A stretch of DNA of 64,000 nucleotides. Origin: an uncultured Desulfobacteraceae bacterium. Lineage in GTDB: Bacteria; Desulfobacterota; Desulfobacteria; Desulfobacterales; Desulfobacteraceae. The translations under genes and the position numbers were made by a program. The stretch's first letter is position 1; the number at the start of each line of letters is the position of its first letter. Shown here in pieces: positions 16,953 to 24,446 of the stretch. The notes beneath the pieces are model-generated. The model made no database searches and had not been told where the DNA came from. It worked only from the letters and a program-made list of their open reading frames with translations. The stretch is from positions 1 to 64,000 of the forward strand of contig CAJWHT010000002.1 in NCBI GenBank assembly GCA_913041495.1, in the 5' to 3' direction.

Positions 16953-19421
16953 GTGACAGAGTCCAACACAACCATCCGGGCGGATTTCAAGTATTCCGGC
17001 ATACTGGTGGAAATCCCATTGGCACAGCTTGCCGGCGCGGCTGTTGAGTTTTTAACCGTTTACGGGAACGCGCAGTTCTGCGGCAGGGCCTTTACGGATG
17101 TTCTGGGCGGCAGCAGCGAAAGTGGCAATAAAAAATTTGCCGCCCTGCTTTCAGCCGCGGGATTTGACAATGATCCGGCCGGATTTTTCAGGGCTGTCCT
17201 GAATGCCATCGGGGAGGACCGGGGAGAAAATCTTGTCCTCAACGGCGTCCGGCTGCCGTCCAGGTTTCTGGTAGCCCTGCTGGAAGAGGTGCTTCCGGGC
17301 CACGGCTACGTGTCCATAAAGGATACAAAACAGTTGGTGCAGGCCACCAACCTGAATATTCCCGACGGCCAGCAGAATGATCTTCAGGCCGTTATTGAAC
17401 GGTATCCGGTGCGCCTTTCCCGTCACACCATAAGGCAGATGATGGTGTCCAGGGATGTGGCTTACCAATACCTGCCCTTTGTGGAGGAGCTTGGGTCCAT
17501 CGGCCACACCAACACCTGGATCGGCCAGTTCCATGACGGCCTTCTGGAGCAGATGTACCAGAACCGGGTCATCTTTCTTTTGAACATGAGCTGTCCCGTG
17601 TACTGCAGGTTCTGCTTCAGAAAGCACAAGGATGCCCGAAACGAGCCCAACCCCACACCGGAAGACGTGGCCCGTGCGGTTCTCCATGTCAAGAACTCCC
17701 CCCGGGTCAAAGAGGTGGTGATCACAGGCGGCGATCCTTTCATGAACCGGAAGAACATGGCCGCCACCATCGACGGGTTGATGACGGTGGACCATGTCCG
17801 GACCCTGCGCCTGGCCACCCGGTCCGTGGCCTATTACCCGGACCTGTTTCTGGAAAAAGAGGGGGCATACCTCAACTACCTCAAACAAAAGAGTTTTGAA
17901 CTTCAGCAGCACGGTAAGCGCATGGAGCTGGCCACCCATTTTATCCATCCGGACGAGGTGTCGCCGGAAAGCCTTGAGATCATCTCCGATCTGGTGAAAT
18001 CCGGCATCGCCGTATATATCCAGACCCCGTTTCTTGCGGACTGCAACGATACCGGCCCCGAACTGGCCCGGCTATTTAGTCTGTTGCGGGGTGCCGGTGC
18101 CGAACTTCATTATATCTATATCCCCTGCAGCCCCATCCACGGAAACTCAGTGTATTGGAAGCCCTTGTCCGATGGTATTGATACGGCCAACCACCTTCGG
18201 GCCCACCTGTCCGACCGGGTGATCCCCAGGATCTGCACTGCCACCCCAATTGGGAAAATGGACTGGTTCACCAGCGGCTGGGCCGTGGAACGGGTGGCGG
18301 AAAACGAAAATTTCATCTGGATCCGGACCCCTTATACCCCGGATTATTTCAAGGCCTTTGCCCCCCTGGCCAATGAATTGACCAACATCCGGGTCAACGA
18401 TGAGGGCACCATCGATATCCAGTATATGGCCAAGATCGGCAACGAGGACTATCTTATCGGACACCGCCCTGAGAGGCAGAGTGCACGGAATCCTTCGGCT
18501 TCGGATCAGGAGATCAAAAGGCTGCAAACGTCCCTGGCACAAGTACCCCAGACCGGGGCTTCCATTGTAAAAACCGGCCTGGACAATCTGGACCGGCTCC
18601 ATATGACCCGGGTGCGTTTAGGCTTTGATGCCAAAGGCCAGGAACTGGACTATATCCGGGGGGATCACCGGATCACCGATGTGGTGCTGGCAGGGGACGG
18701 GGATGTGAAGGAGAGCCTCCACGACGTCTGCCGTCTGGTGACAGCCCTCAAAGATATTTCACACGTTACGGCCGTACGGATACAGTCTGCGGCGTTCGTA
18801 CAGTCCCCAGCGGATTATTCCCGTGCCGTGATCAATACCCTGGGCGATCTCAACGCCCTGTCGGTTGTCGGCCCCCAGCGGCTGGAGATTGAAACCTGGG
18901 CCCTGCAGGCCGGTGACATCAGCGATGATCACGCCGTACTCACCCGTCGCCTGAATAACCGGGGGATCACCGTGTATGTCAATGTACCGCTCCTGGGAGG
19001 GGTGAATGATTCGGCCGATGCCATCCACGACATGGCCCATGCCTTGCGTACCGCCGGCATGGAATTCCACCACCTCTATGTGGCCGGCACCCCGCTGCAG
19101 TCAGTGTGGAACCATGATTTCCCCGTGGACTCCTGGGATGTTACGGATATTGCCACCAAGGTTCGACGGGAAGGCTCGGGCCGGGAAATTCCCAGGTATA
19201 TCATCGCCACACCGTTGGGCGAGGTGGACTACGGACTGACCAGTACCTTCATCAGGGAGGGGGACCGTTTGAAATTAAGACTGAGTTGCTACGACAAATC
19301 CTATTTTGACAGCATAGATGAAAAGGCAGGACTGGCAGATGAGGTGAGCTTTGATGAGAGCGGCTGTCCTGTGACCGTGGTCCGTGGGTTGATCAAAACC
19401 AATGATTTCCCGGTATCCTGA
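16953..19421 (+). CDS. Double lysine-2,3-aminomutase-like (KamA family) radical SAM protein
   Basis: This 822-residue protein joins two related barrels. The N-terminal half (about 130-500) is a KamA-like radical SAM domain with the iron-sulfur cysteines CPVYCRFC (214, 218, 221), GGDPFM near 260, VYIQTPFLADCNDT near 354 and TPIGK near 431, where lysine 2,3-aminomutases carry their PLP lysine in PGGGGK. The C-terminal half (about 545-800) repeats the pattern without cluster cysteines: VYVNVPLLGGVNDS near 674 and TPLGE near 753, the lysine replaced by glutamate. The GTG start at 16953 is chosen by position; earlier starts overlap the preceding gene. It ends the transporter operon. Substrate unknown; amino-group migration on an imported amino acid is a plausible role. 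Confidence 0.8.
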   Translation: MTESNTTIRADFKYSGILVEIPLAQLAGAAVEFLTVYGNAQFCGRAFTDVLGGSSESGNKKFAALLSAAGFDNDPAGFFRAVLNAIGEDRGENLVLNGVRLPSRFLVALLEEVLPGHGYVSIKDTKQLVQATNLNIPDGQQNDLQAVIERYPVRLSRHTIRQMMVSRDVAYQYLPFVEELGSIGHTNTWIGQFHDGLLEQMYQNRVIFLLNMSCPVYCRFCFRKHKDARNEPNPTPEDVARAVLHVKNSPRVKEVVITGGDPFMNRKNMAATIDGLMTVDHVRTLRLATRSVAYYPDLFLEKEGAYLNYLKQKSFELQQHGKRMELATHFIHPDEVSPESLEIISDLVKSGIAVYIQTPFLADCNDTGPELARLFSLLRGAGAELHYIYIPCSPIHGNSVYWKPLSDGIDTANHLRAHLSDRVIPRICTATPIGKMDWFTSGWAVERVAENENFIWIRTPYTPDYFKAFAPLANELTNIRVNDEGTIDIQYMAKIGNEDYLIGHRPERQSARNPSASDQEIKRLQTSLAQVPQTGASIVKTGLDNLDRLHMTRVRLGFDAKGQELDYIRGDHRITDVVLAGDGDVKESLHDVCRLVTALKDISHVTAVRIQSAAFVQSPADYSRAVINTLGDLNALSVVGPQRLEIETWALQAGDISDDHAVLTRRLNNRGITVYVNVPLLGGVNDSADAIHDMAHALRTAGMEFHHLYVAGTPLQSVWNHDFPVDSWDVTDIATKVRREGSGREIPRYIIATPLGEVDYGLTSTFIREGDRLKLRLSCYDKSYFDSIDEKAGLADEVSFDESGCPVTVVRGLIKTNDFPVS

Positions 19422-19441
19422 CAGGAATATCGGGTCATCCA

Positions 19442-19515
19442 AAACGGTGGTTTATTCTCAATGGCATGGAACATTCCCTTGCCACGGGTGAACTGCCTTA
19501 TGTGCAGGGTTGGGT
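19442..19515 (-). pseudogene. Fragment of a formate dehydrogenase alpha gene
   Basis: About 57 bases here match, with few differences, bases 21839-21895 inside the intact fdhA gene. On the minus strand they read QFTRGKGMFHAIE in both places, and the similarity fades on either side. The fragment fills the gap between the radical SAM gene and draG, and it includes the last codons and stop of draG. It looks like the scar of a duplication or recombination event. Confidence 0.7.
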
Positions 19516-20442
19516 GGAGCGGTGCGCCATGGGAGACCTGCGGACAAGCATCTGGGCCAGGTGTTGCACCTCCCGGGAAACATCCCGGTCCAGGCGTTTG
19601 CACCAGGCTTTGGGAAAAGCTGGGCCCCCGTATAGGGGGCCGGCAATCATTCCGGCAATGGCCCCGGTCGTATCGGCATCCCCCCCCTGATTGACCACCC
19701 CCACCAGGCAGCTTTCAAAATCATTCGAGTTAAACAGATGGTGAAATACGGTTTTGATGGTGTCTACCACGTAAGCACTGCTGTGGCCGTTGTAAGGCTC
19801 AAAGGAAAACTTAGGGTGACGGCGGATCAGATCCTCCGCGAGTGTTCGCAGCTGGGCTATGGACGCCCCCAGTATCGCCGCCTGAACCATGCTGCCAACG
19901 GCGATGCATGCCGCATCCGATAGGGTATGGTGATGGGTGATGTGTGCCTGTTGCGTTGCATATGCGTTTAAACGGGCCTGGTCCCCCAGCGTATAAATTG
20001 CAACGGGAACGATCCGCATGACGGCGCCGTTACCAGCATCCCATTCATTATAGGGCATCTGCGTTGTTCCTTTGTGGATATACGTGCGCAAACCGCGGGC
20101 GCAGGTGGCGCCGATGTCTTTGGGGCGCTTCTGCATCCATTTGACAAAGTAATCCGCCACCGAGGTCAAATCCCATCCATCCACGTCAATCACCGCCCGG
20201 GCCATATGGATGGACATCTCCGTATCATCGGTCACTTCCCCGGGGGACAGGCGCAGCCATCCGCCACCGATCATCTTTTTGTGAACCCCGTATTTTGACT
20301 TGATTTCATGGGGCGTCATGAATTCTGTCGTTGCCCCCAGGGCATCGCCCAGAGCCACTCCCAGAAAAGCCGCCTGGGCATTGGATTCTATCTGTTCCCA
20401 ACTCAATTGCGGAAGCTGTCCCGACAGCAGCCCAAGATCCAT
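19498..20442 (-). CDS. draG: ADP-ribosyl-[dinitrogen reductase] hydrolase
   Basis: This ADP-ribosylglycohydrolase removes ADP-ribose from nitrogenase reductase and so reactivates nitrogen fixation. Dinuclear metal-site motifs are visible: GDALGATTEF near residue 32, VTDDTEMS near 70 and GGDADTTGAIAG near 255. The 314-residue length is slightly above the usual size. The final residues (about RSTQPCT) are encoded by sequence that matches the fdhA fragment, so the natural 3' end may have been replaced. It follows draT by nine bases in the same operon. The nitrogenase genes themselves are not in the window. Confidence 0.87.
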   Translation of the reverse strand: MDLGLLSGQLPQLSWEQIESNAQAAFLGVALGDALGATTEFMTPHEIKSKYGVHKKMIGGGWLRLSPGEVTDDTEMSIHMARAVIDVDGWDLTSVADYFVKWMQKRPKDIGATCARGLRTYIHKGTTQMPYNEWDAGNGAVMRIVPVAIYTLGDQARLNAYATQQAHITHHHTLSDAACIAVGSMVQAAILGASIAQLRTLAEDLIRRHPKFSFEPYNGHSSAYVVDTIKTVFHHLFNSNDFESCLVGVVNQGGDADTTGAIAGMIAGPLYGGPAFPKAWCKRLDRDVSREVQHLAQMLVRRSPMAHRSTQPCT

Positions 20443-20451
20443 ACTTGCTCC

Positions 20452-21249
20452 TTAGTAATAGCGCAGTTTGCCCAGGTATTCTCCACCGATCACCAGCACT
20501 TCTTCCTCACCCTGCAGAATACTTGAATGTAAAAAAGATCCGTCAAAAAAAATTTTAGGCACCGGAACATCCACTTCAATAACCTGGGTGCCGAACTCCC
20601 AGGCCCGTTCAAAATCCCGGGTAAATGAGTTGAGATTGTTAAGCCGCAGCACAATCTTGTCCGGTTCTATCCGCTCCAGCACATCATGTCCATCCAGATC
20701 GTAAATGCCCCGGTAAAGGGTGATATGGGTACATTGGGGATCTCTGCGTTTCAATTCATACTGGACAAATTCGTATAAAAGGTCCAATTGGGAAAAAATG
20801 GCGTTGGTCCGGGCCATTGCATTGAGGCGCTGCCCCATATAATCCGCATAGGCCTCATCCCTGCGGCTGGCAATGGGGCCGTTGTGGTAGGTGGGGGGGA
20901 TGCCAAGCCTTTTTTCAACCCATCCTTTCAAAACAGCGCCTTCCGGCGAATCGGAGTTAAAAAGCCATCCCCGAAGGAAACGCAGATAACTGTGTTTAAG
21001 GCTCAATTTCCCGGTGGGGTCATTTTCCCTGCGCCACTGTGTCAGGCAGAAGGCCACCTCCATGTAGTCCTCATAGCAGTTGGCGCGTTCAGCCCAGGTA
21101 TCCAGGTTCGCCAGACGGCGGAAAAAATGCCGGTGGGTCTGTCGGATCCCCTGAATATGCAATGGCTTAGGGGAAGCGTTGAATTCCCGGGAGACAATTT
21201 TCCAGGGCGGCAGGTTGCACCGGTTGGAGAGTGGGGGGTCTTGGTTCAT
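20452..21249 (-). CDS. draT: NAD+-dinitrogen-reductase ADP-D-ribosyltransferase
   Basis: DraT switches nitrogenase off by transferring ADP-ribose from NAD+ to an arginine of the Fe protein when ammonium appears or energy falls. The 265-residue protein has the family length and typical segments such as HRHFFRRLANLDTWAERANCYEDYM and THITLYRGIYDLDGHDVLE. It is first in the draT-draG pair, whose gene order and spacing match the known systems of nitrogen-fixing proteobacteria. It lies about 130 bases downstream of the formate dehydrogenase terminator and probably has its own promoter in that gap. Confidence 0.87.
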   Translation of the reverse strand: MNQDPPLSNRCNLPPWKIVSREFNASPKPLHIQGIRQTHRHFFRRLANLDTWAERANCYEDYMEVAFCLTQWRRENDPTGKLSLKHSYLRFLRGWLFNSDSPEGAVLKGWVEKRLGIPPTYHNGPIASRRDEAYADYMGQRLNAMARTNAIFSQLDLLYEFVQYELKRRDPQCTHITLYRGIYDLDGHDVLERIEPDKIVLRLNNLNSFTRDFERAWEFGTQVIEVDVPVPKIFFDGSFLHSSILQGEEEVLVIGGEYLGKLRYY

Positions 21250-21381
21250 TCTGTCTTTATATCAAAATTATACTGCATACCAATATGTCATAGTTGGATC
21301 ATTGCATTCCGTTTCGAATTGCCCAAGCAATCATCATATCCAAGAAATTTATCAAAATAACGGGCGGTTTGTCCATGAACC

Positions 21382-21428
21382 AATAAAAAAACCGCCCGTT
21401 GTCCTGAAAATTAGGGCAACGGGCGGTT
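21382..21428 (-). terminator. Intrinsic terminator of the formate dehydrogenase gene
   Basis: On the minus strand, AACCGCCCGTTG pairs with CAACGGGCGGTT across a 15-base loop and is followed directly by seven Ts. It lies just after the fdhA stop. A third copy of the arm (AACGGGCGGTTT) lies at 21359-21370. Confidence 0.85.
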
Positions 21429-21451
21429 CCGGGTTGTAACGCTGATAATTA

Positions 21452-24220
21452 TTAGGCCTTGGCCGCCTCAATGTTGATGGCGCAGACTTTGAACTCCGGA
21501 ATTTTGGCCGTGGGGTCAAGTTCTGCGTTGGTCAGCTTGTTGGCTGCGGCGTTGGCAAAGTGGAAGGGAATGAAGATGGTGCCTTCCACGGCTTTGTCGG
21601 ACACCTGCAGCTTGGCCTTTATCCTGCCGCGCCTGGAGCAGACGTTGACCATCTCGCCGTCCCCGATACCAAGGCGGGTGGCGTCGGCATCGGAAATCTC
21701 CACGAAGCATTCCGGGGACAGCATGTTAAGGCCGTCGGTGCGCATGGTCATGGTGCCGGTGTGGTAATGGTAAAGGACCCGGCCTGTGGTCAGGATAAAC
21801 GGGTATCTGTCGTCGGGCAGTTCTGCCGGGGGCACATGCTCAATGGCATGGAACATTCCCTTGCCCCGGGTGAACTGCATGGTGTGCAGGATGGGGGTGC
21901 CGGGGTGTTCCGTGTCCGGGCAGGGCCAGTGGATGCCGACCTCGTCGATACGTTCCCAGGTGATGCCCCGGTATGAGGGGGTCACAGCGCTTATTTCCTT
22001 GAAGAGCTCATGACTGTCCTCATAGGAGAAACCGTATCCCATGCGGTTGGCGATGTCACACAAAATTTCCCAATCCCGTTTCGGGCCTTCGGGGGGCTCG
22101 ACGGCGCGCCGGACTCTTTGGACCCTGCGTTCGGAGTTGGTGAAGGTGCCGTTTTTCTCTGCCCAGCAGTAGGAGGGCAGGACCACATCGGCCATGGCCG
22201 TGGTCTCGGTTTCGAAAATATCCTGAACCACCAGGAATTCCAGGTTGTTCAGGGCCTTCTTGGCATGGTTGAGATCCGGATCGGAAACCATGGGGTTCTC
22301 ACCGATGATGAAAAGGGATTTCATCTCTCCTTCATAGGCCTTGTTGAACATTTCGGTGGCCACAAGTCCCGGGGTGGGGGACATGCCTTTCACCTGCCAC
22401 GCCTTTTCATACCCCTCCCGGGCATCGTCCGATGTCACGGGCTGGTAAGCGGTAAGGACGTTGGGAAGCCCTCCCATGTCACAGGCGCCCTGGACGTTGT
22501 TCTGGCCGCGCAGGGGGTTCACGCCGCCGCCCGGTTTGCCCAGGTGGCCGCAGAGCATGGAAAGGTTGGCCAGGGATTTGACGTTATCCGTGCCGCAGGT
22601 ATGCTGGGTGATGCCCATGCAGTAGCAGATGGTGCCGGCCCCTGCATTGGCAAAGTCACGGGCCACCTGGCGAAGATCGTCCGCCGGGATACCGGTGAGT
22701 TTTTCAACATGTTCGGGGGTATACTTTTCAACGACGGCCTTTGTGGCTTCAAAATTTTCACATCGGTCGTCGATGAACTTCTGGTCCTGAAGGCCTTCTG
22801 AGATGATTACATTCATCAGGCCGTTGATCCAGGCAATGTCTGTCCCGGGCATGGGACGCAGCCATTTTTCTGCATGGTCGGCCAGTTTCACACGTCTTGG
22901 GTCGATCAGGTAAAGCTTTTTACCCTGTAGCACCGCCCGCTTCATAAAGGTGGAGAGGACAGGGTGGTTTTCCGTGGTGTTGGAGCCCGTGACGAGAATG
23001 ACGTCCGACTCTTCGATATCTGCAATGGTGTTCGTCATTGCGCCGCTTCCGAATGCTGCAGCCAGACCGGCTACGGTGGAGCTATGTCACAATCGGGCGC
23101 AATGGTCGATGTTGTTGGTCTTCAACACCCCCCGGGTGAACTTCATGGCCATGTAGTTGTCTTCGTTGGTAACCCGGGCGGAGGTGAGTAAGCCCATGGC
23201 ATCGGCCCCGTGTTCCTTACCGATGGCTTCGAACTTTTCCGCCACAAGATCCAGGGCTTCGTCCCAGGTGGCAGGTACCTGCTTGCCGTCCTTTTTGATC
23301 AAAGGAGTGGTCAGGCGGTTGGGGGAGGCGACAAAGTCAAAGCCGTATCTGCCTTTCACACAGAGGCTGGCGTTGTTGGGGGGCAGATCCTGGTCCGCAC
23401 CGTCGATCTTGACAATCTTGTTGTCCTGGACAAACACGTCCATCTGGCATCCCACGCCGCAGTAAGAGCAGGTGGTCCGGGTCACTTTGGTGGGTTTGAA
23501 CCTGTCGTCCCTAAATTCACGGTCCGGGATGAGCGCCCCTACAGGGCAGACCTGGACACATTCACCGCAGAATACGCAGTCCGAATCTTTCAGGTGGGCG
23601 TCATCTCCGGCAATGATTTTCATTTCTTCGCCGTGGTAGCCGAACTCAATGGCGTTGTTTACCTGGATTTCCCGGCAGGCCTTGATACATTTGCCGCAGA
23701 GGATGCACCGGGAGAAATCTCTGATAATGAAGGGGTTGGCCCGTTCGGTTTCATGCTTGCATGCAGTGACGGGCATGCCTGTGGCCTTGACCTGGTAGCG
23801 GTAGGTGAGATCCTGAAGATCGCAGTCCCCCCATACCGGACAAAGGTCCTGTTTCCCGTCTGCCGCAAGCACGTTGAGCTGGAAGGCGGTCCAGTCTTCC
23901 GTGGGCAGATCGCGGATGGCGCAGTTATGATTTCCCGTGGCGAGCATGGCGGCCAGAATCTCTTTTCGGGCGGCCACAACTTTGGGGGATTCGGATTGAA
24001 TCACCATGCCTGGCTCAGCCTTGGTCACACAGGACTCCACAAGTTCATCCTTGCCGGCGATTTCCACAAGGCAGACGCGGCAGGTGTTGGTGGGTATGGT
24101 GTGTTTGAGATGGCAGAGCGTGGGAATTTCGATGTTGTTCCTGGCGGCCACATCAAGGATGGTCTCCCCAGGTTCAAATGTCAGCTGGTTCTCGTTGAGC
24201 GTTATAATATTGGTATCCAT
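21452..24220 (-). CDS. fdhA: Selenocysteine-containing formate dehydrogenase, alpha subunit
   Basis: This enzyme oxidises formate to CO2, or the reverse, at a molybdenum or tungsten pterin site. The gene reads through an in-frame UGA at 23087-23089, giving 922 residues with Sec in HCARL-U-HSSTVAG, the position of the catalytic Sec/Cys of the family. The ORF track shows it as two ORFs. The N-terminus is NuoG-like: 2Fe-2S ligands (CRVCLVEI, SCVTKAEPG), His/Cys cluster, and two 4Fe-4S motifs (CILCGKCIKACRE, CVFCGECVQVCPVGAL), then CSYCGVGCQ of the molybdoprotein. This layout suits an NAD(P)- or ferredoxin-coupled soluble enzyme. A SECIS hairpin follows the UGA. It is divergent from the RnfB-GltD gene. 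Confidence 0.92.
23058..23089 (-). promoter_or_regulatory. Bacterial SECIS element with selenocysteine UGA codon
   Basis: Reading the minus strand, the UGA (23089-23087) is followed after 12 bases by the hairpin GUAGCC-GGUCU-GGCUGC. The 6-base stem and the GGU in the apical loop match the SelB-binding hairpin known from E. coli fdhF. The peptide on both sides is continuous with the formate dehydrogenase family. Confidence 0.88.
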
Positions 24221-24277
24221 AGGCTGGTCCCCATAGTTTATTTATAACCGTTCACTAATCGACCCCGTACAATCAAC

Positions 24278-24289
24278 CTGTACCTACAG
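24278..24289. promoter_or_regulatory. Palindrome in the fdhA/RnfB-GltD divergent region
   Basis: CTGTA-CC-TACAG is a perfect short inverted repeat 58 bases upstream of fdhA and 158 bases upstream of the divergent gene. It could be an operator serving one or both promoters; no known regulator consensus was recognised. Confidence 0.3.
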
Positions 24290-24349
24290 TATCAGGTGAT
24301 TATTGTCAATGTGAACCGTCACTGAAGGGCAAATAATTTTGCCGAATTG

Positions 24350-24379
24350 GTTGACAATTCAGCATCCTTGAGCATATAC
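24350..24379 (+). promoter_or_regulatory. Candidate sigma-70 promoter of the RnfB-GltD gene
   Basis: TTGACA at 24350-24355 and TATACA at 24374-24379 are separated by 18 bases, and the gene's ATG lies 67 bases downstream of the second box. The rest of the intergenic region is AT-rich and carries no gene. Confidence 0.45.
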
Positions 24380-24446
24380 AGGAGTGGTTTATTTCGGGCG
24401 AGTGAAGCAAGTAGAACAATATAGACACTATGAAGGACGTGTTATA

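Noticed and set aside
23038-23087. Apparent frameshift or broken fdhA between two minus-strand ORFs
   Set aside because: The only interruption is an in-frame UGA at the known selenocysteine position, followed by a SECIS-type hairpin; both sides stay in one frame.
23210-24247. 345-codon plus-strand ORF
   Set aside because: Antisense to the Fe-S region of fdhA; no domain.
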